Below, in pieces: positions 24,204-32,687 of a stretch of DNA of 54,124 nucleotides. The notes below the pieces were generated by a model. It searched no databases, was not told where the DNA came from, and saw nothing but the letters and a program-made list of their open reading frames with translations. Position numbers and translations under genes: made by a program. Source of the stretch: Pseudescherichia vulneris NBRC 102420 (lineage in GTDB: Bacteria; Pseudomonadota; Gammaproteobacteria; Enterobacterales; Enterobacteriaceae); NCBI RefSeq assembly GCF_000759795.1, contig NZ_BBMZ01000011.1, positions 1-54,124 on the forward strand, written 5' to 3'. Every line of letters begins with the position of its first letter. Position 1 is the stretch's first letter.

Positions 24204-25455
24204 GGATAGTTTTGACAATATTGCAACCTTAATTGCATCTTCAGAGATCAAATCGAAAGATGGATTCGTTGTAATTAAATTAGCTTCCCCATGTAATAAT
24301 AATGAAAAAACAAATCTACAATCTTCAATATCTCAAATTGGTTATCTAAAGCCTGATAACCTGTTTGAAGGTGACTCGGAAATCTGGCTGGACAAGCGAG
24401 CTAGCTGCTGGGACGAGGGGGATTGCCCTTTTTATAATAATTTAGAAAGTCTTTGGCAGCGTGTAAATAACTCAGAAAAACTGCCCGGCTATTTTTACAT
24501 AGTTTCTGAAAAACTATCCCATTTAAATGTATCAAGTAATAAAACATTACTCACTTTCAATATTTACTTCACTTGGAAAAAAATACTTCAGGAACTATCA
24601 GATCATTTTGCCAATGATTTTTATGTTTTTTTCTTAATGAATGATAAAGGCGGGGACAAAATCGAAATAGAGTCAACATTACATTTTTTACAGCTGCCTT
24701 CATTTTCCGCGCCTACAAACGAGCTTAATATCGCCCTAAGCTTAGTGCAAAAAATTGATTTTGATGATCTTCATAAATCAGAACGCTGCTCAGTTATGCG
24801 TGCCACCCTCTACGAACTGACCAAATCAATGGAGAAAGATGCAAACAAACTTAAATTACTCATACAATTAACAACTGCATTTAACAAAAAATATAGCGAA
24901 TTATACGAAATTTATACTAAGCGCTACTCTGTTAACAAACTATTGAACGAGCTTGATGAAAAGAGTTTAGAGTTTACATCCAAGATCAACGAATTTATTT
25001 CTTCAAGCCAAACGAAGGCGCTTACGATACCGGGAGCACTAATAGCGGTAGGTGCATTAGCTAAAGTCGATGCTCCACTTGAGGCAATAATCATTACATC
25101 TGGTTTATGGATGATAAAAAAAGTAAACACTTCATCCAATGATGTTTATAGAGAGGCTTTTACAGCATTGAATAATAGACTGGATAACGCCTTCAAAAAA
25201 TACTTGAAATTCCATAATGAGCTTGAAGTCAAACAAAGCGCCAGTGTCATCCAAAAAGAGCTTGAAGTATTAATAAAGAATTCATGCGAAAGATTAAAGA
25301 CCATTGACAAATTAGCATCTTTGATGTTTTGGGGTGGATTAATTTATCTTTTTATAAAGCTATCAAATAGCCATTTCCACCAACAGATAATGCATTTCTT
25401 TGATAAAGCTTTAACTGCATCACTCTCATATCTAGCTCCATATATTGCCCCATAA
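24187..25455 (+). CDS. Membrane protein, cassette gene 2
   Basis: A 422-residue protein overlapping gene 1 by up to 17 bases, so the pair is one operon. Residues 1-270 are soluble and mixed alpha/beta, with no signal peptide. A long hydrophobic region lies at about 278-310 (LTIPGALIAVGALAKVDAPL and on). After a charged helical stretch a membrane segment follows at about 376-392 (LASLMFWGGLIYLFIKL), with a short helical tail. The start is MQMKNK or the second Met. I do not recognise the family. A cytosolic sensor domain joined to a membrane effector is one reading, and is inference. Confidence 0.7.
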   Translation: MQMKNKDSFDNIATLIASSEIKSKDGFVVIKLASPCNNNEKTNLQSSISQIGYLKPDNLFEGDSEIWLDKRASCWDEGDCPFYNNLESLWQRVNNSEKLPGYFYIVSEKLSHLNVSSNKTLLTFNIYFTWKKILQELSDHFANDFYVFFLMNDKGGDKIEIESTLHFLQLPSFSAPTNELNIALSLVQKIDFDDLHKSERCSVMRATLYELTKSMEKDANKLKLLIQLTTAFNKKYSELYEIYTKRYSVNKLLNELDEKSLEFTSKINEFISSSQTKALTIPGALIAVGALAKVDAPLEAIIITSGLWMIKKVNTSSNDVYREAFTALNNRLDNAFKKYLKFHNELEVKQSASVIQKELEVLIKNSCERLKTIDKLASLMFWGGLIYLFIKLSNSHFHQQIMHFFDKALTASLSYLAPYIAP

Positions 25456-25467
25456 TAATCATGGGGC
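25447..25467. repeat. Inverted repeat between cassette and Q
   Basis: GCCCCAT and ATGGGGC form a 7-bp perfect stem with a seven-base loop, spanning the stop of cassette gene 2. It lies between two convergent genes. There is no clear T run on either side, so termination is uncertain. Confidence 0.45.
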
Positions 25468-25475
25468 ATGAAAAG

Positions 25476-25823
25476 CTACTCAAGTATTATTGACAATACG
25501 CCATCAATAAATCCAAGAGCATTTTGCATTCTCTTTCTGATAGAGCCATCAGAGCACCGCTGTTTCTTAGCTATAGTTCGCAATGAAATACCCATGATAA
25601 AGTGAGCAATTATTAACTCATATTCGTCAGGTTTATATTTACGAAGACGCGTTACACACCCGTCAATCAAAATCCCTTCATCGTCATCACATTGGAGTCG
25701 TGATTTCTTACCGTGCGGCAGCAGTCCTTTAAACCCGGCAGCAATTGGTTGCCAGTCTACTCCACTATGGTCTGAAGCAGCCCAGGCACCCCATAAGTCC
25801 ATTAATTCGTACATATCACGCAT
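25476..25823 (-). CDS. Q: Antitermination protein Q
   Basis: A 115-residue late-gene antiterminator of the Phage_antitermQ type. It contains the family signatures WGAWAASDHSGVDWQPIAAG and RTIAKKQRCSDGSIRKRMQ, the latter helix-turn-helix-like. I chose the ATG at 25823 because GGAGAGAG lies just upstream; the frame continues nine codons further. Q loads onto polymerase at the late promoter and lets it pass terminators. Normally the late promoter follows Q directly; here a two-gene cassette intervenes. Confidence 0.93.
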   Translation of the reverse strand: MRDMYELMDLWGAWAASDHSGVDWQPIAAGFKGLLPHGKKSRLQCDDDEGILIDGCVTRLRKYKPDEYELIIAHFIMGISLRTIAKKQRCSDGSIRKRMQNALGFIDGVLSIILE

Positions 25824-25839
25824 AACTCTCTCCACAAAA

Positions 25840-26829
25840 TTACGCCACAACGCCGATCGCCAGCGCGCTGTCTAATGTTTTCAGCAGCAGCTCGGGCTGA
25901 GTGCCATATTTTTTCTCAAACGCCTTCATGTCAGCGTGCAACTCGTCGTGATGCACTCTGCACAGCGGTATCACAAACAGGTCATGCGCTTTGGTACCCA
26001 TGCCGCCCTGGCCGTAACCGATCAGGTGATGGGGATCGTCAGCCTGCTGGCCGCAGCATGCGCACGGCTGCTGCTTAACCCAGCGGGTGTACTTCTCACA
26101 CTCCCAGCGCGTCCGCTTAGGGCGCAGCATGAAAGATTGCGGTGACTCCGGGTCAACACGCAGCGCCAGCACCTGCTTTGCCTTCTCCTGCACGATCTCA
26201 GTAGCGGCTGGCATATGGTGAAGCTCGCTTTCCCGGTATACCGACTTGATAGGCTCGTCCTGCAGGCGCAGGGCATGGCGGGCCAGATTTTCGGGGATAG
26301 CTTCGGCGAGGCCGTTACGTGTCAGCCACCAGCACACCTCCGGGATCGTCAGCTGGTGGTCAGCACCAAACTGGAGATCACCCTGGATAAACCAGATAAG
26401 CCACTCGGCAACGTTTGCACGCGCCATGCCGCCGAGCGTTTTGTTGTGCTGGTCGCGCAGCAGGTTGTCGCAGTGCCAGCAAAGGCGGATAGACCCCGGT
26501 TCGTGGCGCATTGTCGTCAGGTTAGCGGAATGCCATTCGCTATGCGGCCACTGGCAGCCAGCATCACGCATGAGCCAGCCTTCCAGCGCCTGAATGCCAC
26601 CAGCGCGGCTGATCACCCGCTCGTTTTCGAATACCGGTACCAGCAACGGATCTTCGGCCAGCGGCTGCACGGCGGGCGGGATTTCTCCGGTCGGCAGGCT
26701 GGCCAGTCGCTCCGGCTCGTTCTCCAGCAGAATGCGCCCTTGACTGAACATCGACATAAGCTGTGCTCCTGGACGGAACACTACCTGCCCCAGCTCGCGT
26801 ACCACTACAGGATTGAGTAGTGCCCTCAT
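25840..26829 (-). CDS. DUF968 HNH-like phage recombination protein
   Basis: A 329-residue DUF968 protein. The C terminus has an HNH-like zinc site: CACCGQQADDPHHLIGYGQG, followed by PLCRVHHDELH. The N-terminal 240 residues include a central CWHCDN pair. The ATG at 26829 overlaps the stop of the Rha-like gene (ATGA), which decides the start. DUF968 genes often stand next to rusA and Q in lambdoid phages, and are thought to act in recombination; the exact reaction is not known to me. Confidence 0.85.
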   Translation of the reverse strand: MRALLNPVVVRELGQVVFRPGAQLMSMFSQGRILLENEPERLASLPTGEIPPAVQPLAEDPLLVPVFENERVISRAGGIQALEGWLMRDAGCQWPHSEWHSANLTTMRHEPGSIRLCWHCDNLLRDQHNKTLGGMARANVAEWLIWFIQGDLQFGADHQLTIPEVCWWLTRNGLAEAIPENLARHALRLQDEPIKSVYRESELHHMPAATEIVQEKAKQVLALRVDPESPQSFMLRPKRTRWECEKYTRWVKQQPCACCGQQADDPHHLIGYGQGGMGTKAHDLFVIPLCRVHHDELHADMKAFEKKYGTQPELLLKTLDSALAIGVVA

Positions 26830-27515
26830 GCTGCACGTCCTGCCGCCAGATGCGCCGCCCACAGGCCGCCGATCCACTTAACGCCTTTGGCGGTGAACCG
26901 TGCCTGGCTGAATGCATGGTTAGAAACCGCAGCCGTGCCGGTCTTAACCTCAAAACGCCCCGCATCGGTGTGCTGGCTATAAGGGGTAAGCCCGCCGTTC
27001 AAGCGGTACATAATTTTGCTGTCCAGCAGGAACGACCTGAACTCTGGCTCTTTGGCCTTCAGCAGCTTTGCTACCTGGCGAAACGACATCGAGCCGCTGG
27101 CGGTACAGTAGCGATCGACAAACTCAACCTTTGGCGCGGCGGCGGCCAGCTCGTCGGCCAGGCGCTGCTTTTGCTCAGCCAGATCGGCGGCCAGACGCAA
27201 AGCCTCCGGCAGTGATTTCGGCACGCTGACCTGCTGCCGGCTCTCCAGTTCTTGCCACCGGTCAACCAGCCGGGCAGTAAACTCTGGCGACAGCTGCGCC
27301 ACTACCACGTAGCTGTCCCGCTTATTCACCATGAAAACGGAGACCGTCTGATTGAGGTGATTTTTAACATCCGCCATTGGCGGAAGTTGGATTACGCCCC
27401 GCTCGGCCAGGCGCTCAATAGACCGTTTCACGTCGTCGTGCCGTGACTCCACTAGGTCGGCAATGTCACGGCTGCTCATCATTAATTCAACGGGAATGGC
27501 TAAATTCTGTGTCAT
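26826..27515 (-). CDS. Rha family regulator with KilAC-like C terminus
   Basis: A 229-residue protein. Residues about 10-85 form the Rha domain (SSRDIADLVESRHDDVKRSI...KRDSYVVVAQLSPEFTARL). After a coiled linker, residues about 135-225 resemble a KilAC/ANT antirepressor domain (SFRQVAKLLKAKEPEFRSFL). I chose the ATG at 27515, with GGAG upstream. Rha of phi-80-type phages affects growth in IHF-defective hosts. It probably regulates phage gene expression. Confidence 0.88.
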   Translation of the reverse strand: MTQNLAIPVELMMSSRDIADLVESRHDDVKRSIERLAERGVIQLPPMADVKNHLNQTVSVFMVNKRDSYVVVAQLSPEFTARLVDRWQELESRQQVSVPKSLPEALRLAADLAEQKQRLADELAAAAPKVEFVDRYCTASGSMSFRQVAKLLKAKEPEFRSFLLDSKIMYRLNGGLTPYSQHTDAGRFEVKTGTAAVSNHAFSQARFTAKGVKWIGGLWAAHLAAGRAA

Positions 27516-27531
27516 GCGTTTCTCCACTTAT

Positions 27532-27918
27532 TCAGGCGGCTGCAACCGCCGGTTCGTATTTACTGATCGTGATCTCTACTCGGCCTTGCTTGGTCACCGG
27601 CCCCCACTCCACCAGCATCCGTTTAACCTGGCTGTCGTCCTCCCAAACGCCAGCGTGCGTAAGCGCGTCGAATAGCGCTTTGTTGTAGTTGTCGATATCC
27701 CGGCGGCGGGCATCCGGCGGGAACAAGGTGATCTCTACTGATGCCAGTTCACTGGACGGCTTGGGCAGGCGGCGAAGCTGCTCGACAATAGCAACACAGG
27801 CGGCGCTCTGATATTCACGGCCCTTGGCGCTGATAAGGTGGCGGCCAGCCAGCGGCCCCTTGTTCGGGGCGCGCCAGTAAGTGTTAACGCTCGGCGGGAA
27901 CGGCAGCACCAGTTTCAT
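27532..27918 (-). CDS. rusA: Holliday junction resolvase RusA
   Basis: A 128-residue RusA-type endonuclease; E. coli RusA is 120 residues. Acidic catalytic residues lie in RRRDIDNYNKALFDAL (about 61-76) and GVWEDDSQVKRM (about 80-91). The N terminus LPFPPSVNTYWRAP is typical. It cleaves four-way DNA junctions during phage recombination or before packaging. It overlaps the upstream gene by four bases. Confidence 0.95.
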   Translation of the reverse strand: MKLVLPFPPSVNTYWRAPNKGPLAGRHLISAKGREYQSAACVAIVEQLRRLPKPSSELASVEITLFPPDARRRDIDNYNKALFDALTHAGVWEDDSQVKRMLVEWGPVTKQGRVEITISKYEPAVAAA

Positions 27919-28157
27919 TTCTCCTCCTGAGCCAGCTGTGAAGCCTGGTTAATGATGCTGATGCCGCGATGCGCGGCCGGGATCAGACTTATCGCCCCCT
28001 TACGGTGGAGGGCACGCAACTGCTGAGCAGCCGCGTTAGAAGACGCCACACCCATCAGGCGGGCCAGCTCCGTAATGGTCGGCGCGTAGCCGTGCTCGTT
28101 CTGGTATTTCACCAGCAGATCCAATACCTCCTGCTGGCGCACCGTTAACTGTTTCAC
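27915..28157 (-). CDS. LexA-type winged-helix DNA-binding protein
   Basis: An 80-residue protein equal to the LexA DNA-binding domain alone: LTVRQQEVLDLLVKYQNEHG and PTITELARLMGVASSNAAAQ, then a recognition wing. There is no S24 autocleavage domain. I chose the GTG at 28157 because GGAGGT lies eight bases upstream and it overlaps the methyltransferase stop (GTGA). It may bind LexA-like operators, but without a cleavage domain it would not respond to RecA. Confidence 0.85.
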   Translation of the reverse strand: MKQLTVRQQEVLDLLVKYQNEHGYAPTITELARLMGVASSNAAAQQLRALHRKGAISLIPAAHRGISIINQASQLAQEEK

Positions 28158-30025
28158 GCTGCAACCTCCTGCATGGCGCTGCACATTTCTGGAAGATTTG
28201 CGCGGACCAGCGCTTCGGCGAACGGCGGTGGTACCGCGTTGCCGCATCTGGCAACCTGTTTGTCTTTGGCGTAGCGATTACCCATGTAGTCGCGGTCGAT
28301 GATGTACCACTCCGGGAAGCCCTGGGCAGCATAGAGCTCGCGCGGCTGGAGCATGCGCATACCGATATCGACTATGCGGTAAACCACACCGCTGATCGTC
28401 ACCAGGCCGTCGCAGCCCTCGCCGCAATACTCCCGCAGAAACGCCAGCGTCTGATCCGCACGCTGCTCGTTGTATGCCTCCACTGCCAGGGTGGTTTTTA
28501 CCTCTCCTACATGCAAACCGCCTGCGGTTACTGTCGGCATCGGTTCATCTGTGCGCTGGCCGTCTTTGCAGGTGCCGCGCAACTTCACAAGGTGAGAGGT
28601 GACCAGACCATGATGATCCGTGGTGGTGACTGTGTGGGCCGGTTCATCCAGAGCCACACCTGCGCCCTGGTAGTTCCCGCCGAAGTGTTTAACCAGATTC
28701 GCCGCCACCAGCCCAAACTTGCCTCCGCCAGCGACCACGGTACCCATTGGCTTATGCAGGCCCGGTACACGCGGTTCCTGCCCCGGGCGCTCGCCATAAC
28801 CCATCTGGATAAGCGTCGGGCACACCAGCTGCGATTTACCGCCGCCGCCCGCGGTGATCGTGGCGCTCGGTTCGTCCGCACGGTGCCCGATACTGGCACC
28901 GAACTGCCGGGTGATCAGCGGGGCCAGTACGGGCGCGATGACATTGGTCCGGTTCTGTGTGAGCAGAGTGAAAAACGGTTTGTTAATCGGGCGTGGCCTC
29001 ATCTGGAATTCAGATCCGCCAGTGCCAGCAAACAGCGGAGCCATCACTGGGGTGGCGATCGCATAGCCATGCGTTTTGGTGATGGTCTGCAGCGGCTCCC
29101 CCAGAGACTGCCCGCGGAAACAGTCGTATTTCCCTCTCGTCGTGGTGTGGTTGCACTTCACGATAAACGGCGAGGCGCTATCAATCACGAAACGCTGGAT
29201 GCCGCGGGCGATGCGCTTAAGCGTGTTCTCCGCCAGCGGCTTCTTGCGTTCGAAGATGGACTGCGCCGGGATAGACCAGTCGATGCACTCTGCTGCAGTC
29301 CGCCAGGGCTTAAGTTTACCGATCTGCACCGCTGGCGTTTTCGGATCACCGTGTGTCGGCTGCGGCCAGGTTACTGGCACACCATCGCAACGCATCACCA
29401 TGAAGAATCTTTTGCGGATCGTTGGTGCGCCATAATCGCAGGCACGCAGTTCCCGGTAATCGACAGCGTAACCGAGCCCGGCCACCAGCTTCTGCGCCAG
29501 CTCACCGCCGGCAGGGATACCCAAAAACTCGCAGCATTCCGCCAGCGCCGGATGATCTGCCGGGACGCCGCCGGAGAGCATCCCGCAAAATGCCTCGAAG
29601 GTTTCGCCAGAGCGCGCCGGATCAGGACGCATCTCGGCAGCCAGTAGCGGGCCCCACGTGCGAAACTCTTCGACGTTCTCCAGCATCATCACGCGTGGCT
29701 GCACCGCCAGCGCCCAGCGAATGACGATCCACGCCAGACCTCTGATCTCCTTTTCTACTGGCTTAGAACCTTTAGCTTTTGAAAAATGACGGCAATCCGG
29801 TGAGAACCAGGCGAGACCTACGGGGCGGCCAGCGGTAGCTATAGTCGGATTCACATCAAAAACTGATTCGCAGTAGTGCAGCGTTTCAGGGTGATTCGTG
29901 GTGTGCATCGCTACCGCATTAGGATCGTGATTGATTGCAATATCCACGCTGCGCCCGATAGCCATTTCAATACCTGTACTCGCGCCGCCGCCACCAGCAA
30001 AATTATCTACGATGATCTCTTTCAC
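28154..30025 (-). CDS. C5-cytosine DNA methyltransferase
   Basis: A 623-residue Dcm-type enzyme. Motif I is VDNFAGGGGASTG at the N terminus. The catalytic Cys lies in SPDCRHFS (motif IV). ENVEEF is motif VI, a QxRxR-like TIRKRFF follows, and GNAVPPPFAEAL is motif X near the C terminus. It is long for the family because of a large target-recognition region containing repeated THT/TITAGGG-like segments. The GTG at 30025 overlaps the upstream stop. It probably protects phage DNA from host restriction. No partner nuclease is nearby. Confidence 0.93.
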   Translation of the reverse strand: MKEIIVDNFAGGGGASTGIEMAIGRSVDIAINHDPNAVAMHTTNHPETLHYCESVFDVNPTIATAGRPVGLAWFSPDCRHFSKAKGSKPVEKEIRGLAWIVIRWALAVQPRVMMLENVEEFRTWGPLLAAEMRPDPARSGETFEAFCGMLSGGVPADHPALAECCEFLGIPAGGELAQKLVAGLGYAVDYRELRACDYGAPTIRKRFFMVMRCDGVPVTWPQPTHGDPKTPAVQIGKLKPWRTAAECIDWSIPAQSIFERKKPLAENTLKRIARGIQRFVIDSASPFIVKCNHTTTRGKYDCFRGQSLGEPLQTITKTHGYAIATPVMAPLFAGTGGSEFQMRPRPINKPFFTLLTQNRTNVIAPVLAPLITRQFGASIGHRADEPSATITAGGGGKSQLVCPTLIQMGYGERPGQEPRVPGLHKPMGTVVAGGGKFGLVAANLVKHFGGNYQGAGVALDEPAHTVTTTDHHGLVTSHLVKLRGTCKDGQRTDEPMPTVTAGGLHVGEVKTTLAVEAYNEQRADQTLAFLREYCGEGCDGLVTISGVVYRIVDIGMRMLQPRELYAAQGFPEWYIIDRDYMGNRYAKDKQVARCGNAVPPPFAEALVRANLPEMCSAMQEVAA

Positions 30026-30912
30026 GCTGCTTTCTCCATTGCTGATGCCAGTTGGCTTGCCGCCGTCAAAATTTCCGGTACCGGGATTTTTTCCAGCCAC
30101 ATGCGGTTAATATGGTATTTAAGCTTCCGTTGATTAATTTCCGTCAAAGTCAGAGCGTCAGGTAGCTGACCAAATATCGCACCTACCTCTGCTGGCCATG
30201 CCGCTGGCAGCTCCACCTGCACCTCTTCAACTGCCGGAATAATTTCCGGAATATTTTGTTGCTGGATTTGGGGTAGCAACCGCATCGCCTCCCGGCGGAT
30301 CTGCGACAGGAAAGCATCGCCGCGCGCTTCAAGTTCGCTTCGGTTGATGTAGCTCATTGCAGGTCCGCGCCACGTCTTATCGAACACAACCACAGCACCA
30401 GCGAAGAATGCGCCGGTAGGTACCTGCTTTTCGTCTTTCGGGATGAACCAGTGCGGCAGCTCGAAACCGATACGCCCGCGGATAAAGGCAACATGATCGG
30501 CGTCTTCCGGCCACCACACTTCGCTGGTGGCTGCCTTAATCAGGAATACGTAACGCCCGCCCTTTTCCCGCATGGCGCTGGCGTGCTGCATGATGTAGCG
30601 CATGCCCGTAATGTATTCACCGTCGTGCTGCGATGCCCGGCTGTAGGGCGGGTTGCCGTAGGCAGCACCATGTAGTTCAGCCAGACGCTCGGACCAGTCC
30701 TGCGTAAGCGCGTTGTCCTCTGCGGTGTAGTACGCCTCGCACTTGCTGTTCTCGCCGTCCGTAAACAGATCCAGCACCAGCGGCCCGAACATAGCGTTAA
30801 TACCCCAGAAAATGTTCTCCGGCGTGCGCCACTGATCGCCAACTTCTTTAAGCTCATGCGCCGGGCGTGCGCGCAGTTCAACCAGCGTCTGGCAGTATTG
30901 GTTAATGCTCAT
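30022..30912 (-). CDS. Phage N6-adenine DNA methyltransferase
   Basis: A 296-residue phage Dam-like protein. It has the N-terminal region WRTPENIFWGINAMFGPLVLDLFTD and the catalytic motif NPPYSR near residue 90. The C-terminal extension of about 110 residues, rich in Glu, Gln and Ile, is not part of the enzyme core. It overlaps the replication gene and the cytosine methyltransferase by four bases each. Two methyltransferases in tandem suggest anti-restriction. Confidence 0.92.
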   Translation of the reverse strand: MSINQYCQTLVELRARPAHELKEVGDQWRTPENIFWGINAMFGPLVLDLFTDGENSKCEAYYTAEDNALTQDWSERLAELHGAAYGNPPYSRASQHDGEYITGMRYIMQHASAMREKGGRYVFLIKAATSEVWWPEDADHVAFIRGRIGFELPHWFIPKDEKQVPTGAFFAGAVVVFDKTWRGPAMSYINRSELEARGDAFLSQIRREAMRLLPQIQQQNIPEIIPAVEEVQVELPAAWPAEVGAIFGQLPDALTLTEINQRKLKYHINRMWLEKIPVPEILTAASQLASAMEKAA

Positions 30913-31775
30913 CCCCGGAACCCCGCTGGAATCTGTGAATAATCAACGTTGTCAAAGCTGGCGCGTGCTGCATCGCTGTTAACCCAATGCCCGTTACGGC
31001 GCTCAGGACGTCCGGCTTTTTCCCAGTTGGTAGCCGCCTGCAGGTAGGCCGGGAACTTGCTCGGCTGGAATAGCGTGGTCGGGCGCAGATACTCGGCCAT
31101 TTTCAGGTCTTCGCCCCACTTAGCGGTGCTGTAGTCGACCACCAGCATCAGTTCTTCCAGAGTGAAATCTTCTCCCAGGCGGGCCCGGATATTCTCCAGT
31201 GAGGACTTGCAGACCTGGTACCGTGAGTTGGTTTTCTGGTTCAGGTGGGTTAATACCTGTTTGGCCTGGTCAGTGATCAAAACCTCATGGTCGGGTTGCC
31301 CAGCAACCTGAAAAAAGGTTTCAGGTTTTACTTGTGGATCTGGTTTTGAATTTACTGACGGATCCCCACCAGATTCTGACGGGTCAAAACCAGCGCCAGC
31401 ACCGTTTTTTGATGCCTCAAATTTTGACGGGTCAGATTTTGATGCGTCAGATTTTGACGTGTCAGAATCTGACAGGTGAGCGAATGCCCCCGCCTGAAGT
31501 TTCGCCACGTTGAGCCGGTAGACATTCGACGCGTTGCGGTTCCCCTGGCGGCGCTGCGTGCGGGTCAGCCAGCCATCTTTTTCCAGCTTAGCGATCGCCG
31601 TTCTGACTGTGCTCGGGCCTGCACCCAACTGGCGGGCAATGGTTTCAATGCTCGGCCAGCAAACACCCTCGTCATTGCTGAAGTCAGCCAGCCGCGCCAT
31701 GATGGCCACGGAGGATAATTTCATGCCGGAAGCCGCGCAGGCATCCCAGACGTAGGCGGTTAATTTAGTGCTCAT
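30909..31775 (-). CDS. O: O-like replication initiator
   Basis: A 288-residue replication protein. The N-terminal winged helix (about 20-90: SSVAIMARLADFSNDEGVCW and STVRTAIAKLEKDGWLTRTQ) is the likely origin-binding domain. A low-complexity SD-K repeat linker at about 100-125 is encoded by the origin iterons. The C-terminal domain (about 165-285) resembles the conserved phage C-terminal domain that recruits the helicase machinery. No helicase or loader gene follows. Confidence 0.88.
   Translation of the reverse strand: MSTKLTAYVWDACAASGMKLSSVAIMARLADFSNDEGVCWPSIETIARQLGAGPSTVRTAIAKLEKDGWLTRTQRRQGNRNASNVYRLNVAKLQAGAFAHLSDSDTSKSDASKSDPSKFEASKNGAGAGFDPSESGGDPSVNSKPDPQVKPETFFQVAGQPDHEVLITDQAKQVLTHLNQKTNSRYQVCKSSLENIRARLGEDFTLEELMLVVDYSTAKWGEDLKMAEYLRPTTLFQPSKFPAYLQAATNWEKAGRPERRNGHWVNSDAARASFDNVDYSQIPAGFRG
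31373..31480. other. Replication origin iterons inside the O-like gene
   Basis: Five tandem 15-base repeats occupy 31406-31480, two of them ATTTTGACGGGTCAG and ATTTTGACGTGTCAG, with the first and last more divergent. A further related copy lies at 31373-31387. Their unit length equals five codons, so they encode a repeated S-D-x-S-K motif. Lambda ori has the same layout, with iterons in the middle of O. Confidence 0.8.
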
Positions 31776-31944
31776 GATCGCCCTCTACTTCCCTGAAATC
31801 GCGTTTGAAAATTTGGAGCGGGCTTGAGCACTCGTGTGGGTAGCCAGTCCGCAGATAGATAACGCGCTGCGATTCTGGTTCCCAGCGGATGACGCGAACG
31901 GGGATCCCCCGGCGGTCTTTGAACCAGCGGCTGATTTCGCGCAT
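31765..31944 (-). CDS. DUF4222 small phage protein
   Basis: A 59-residue protein in a minus-strand frame from an ATG at 31944 to TAA at 31765, starting MREISRWFKDRRGIPVRVIR and ending EVEGDHEH. The pattern matches DUF4222, a family found next to replication genes of lambdoid phages. It overlaps the O start by about ten bases. Function unknown. Confidence 0.85.
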   Translation of the reverse strand: MREISRWFKDRRGIPVRVIRWEPESQRVIYLRTGYPHECSSPLQIFKRDFREVEGDHEH

Positions 31945-32111
31945 AACGCCTTAGCTCTCCGGTAGTAAACACCCACGATTCCAGTGGCGCGGCTGTGGTT
32001 ACATGCCACCCAGCGGTTTGCTATTCTGCGCTCATACCGAAACAGCGGAAGGCCCGGCACCGGGATCATCCGAAGTTGCGGTAAGCGGTTATTTACCGTT
32101 ACACTGTTCAT
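31785..32111 (-). CDS. Doubtful ORF overlapping DUF4222
   Basis: A 108-residue frame whose ATG overlaps the stop of the CII-like gene (ATGA) with GGAG ahead, so translation probably does start here. The first 60 residues are basic and Tyr/Arg-rich. From about residue 56 it lies entirely over the DUF4222 gene in another frame, and the composition becomes Ala/Ser-rich. The real product may be shorter or absent in relatives. Confidence 0.4.
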   Translation of the reverse strand: MNSVTVNNRLPQLRMIPVPGLPLFRYERRIANRWVACNHSRATGIVGVYYRRAKALCAKSAAGSKTAGGSPFASSAGNQNRSALSICGLATHTSAQARSKFSNAISGK

Positions 32112-32659
32112 GCGTTAGTTTCTCCACTGTTACGACACGCCACGACGCCCGGAGCTGCACACTCGCGGGCGTTACTCTTTTCTGGCGCACAGAAAACGCG
32201 ATACAGCAGCGTTAAATGCTCCTGCCACTTAGCCATCACCTGATAGCTGTTCTCTTCGATTTGCTCGCGTTCGGCCTGGTCAATGACGCCATCAGCTGTT
32301 GCCTTGCGAACAAACTGGGAGTGCTCGCTGATCCACTCAATGGTTTCCATCAGGCGCTGATTGATGTCGGCGTTGTCCACATCCTCGATATCCACCAGCG
32401 GAACGTTGACGCTGTTCGACTGGCGCGATACCGCGTCGGCGATGTGCTTGGTGCCGCTGGCTTGCTGGAGAACCATCGCCCAGCCCATTGGGAAGATCTG
32501 ATCGCCGCCGGTGCGCAGGCGGTTAAACAGAGCGTCCTCGGTCACACCCAGCCATTCAGCTGCTTCGGCGTAGCCACCCGGCAGGCTTGAGATGGTTTTC
32601 TTGATTGCAGCCACTAACCAGACAGGCTGCTTTTCGACTTGCCAGTGTTTGTTATCCAC
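32108..32659 (-). CDS. YmfL-like / CII-type regulator
   Basis: A 183-residue protein starting VDNKHWQVEKQPVWLVAAIK. Its N-terminal helix-turn-helix (about 28-55, GYAEAAEWLGVTEDALFNRL) and overall length match the YmfL-type regulators that hold the cII position. I chose the GTG at 32659, with AAGGAG seven bases upstream. It may influence the lysis-lysogeny choice. Confidence 0.78.
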   Translation of the reverse strand: MDNKHWQVEKQPVWLVAAIKKTISSLPGGYAEAAEWLGVTEDALFNRLRTGGDQIFPMGWAMVLQQASGTKHIADAVSRQSNSVNVPLVDIEDVDNADINQRLMETIEWISEHSQFVRKATADGVIDQAEREQIEENSYQVMAKWQEHLTLLYRVFCAPEKSNARECAAPGVVACRNSGETNA

Positions 32660-32687
32660 GGTTAACTCCTTAATGCTGTGGTTACTT

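Noticed and set aside
28511..29647. 378-residue ORF opposite the cytosine methyltransferase
   Set aside because: Antisense shadow of a high-GC gene; composition unlike a real protein.
31406..31480. CRISPR-like tandem repeats
   Set aside because: The 15-base repeats are contiguous, with no spacers, and lie inside the replication gene; they are origin iterons.
31772..31972. 66-residue ORF overlapping DUF4222
   Set aside because: The frame encoding MREISRWFKDRRGIP at the same place is recognised as DUF4222, so this one is a shadow.
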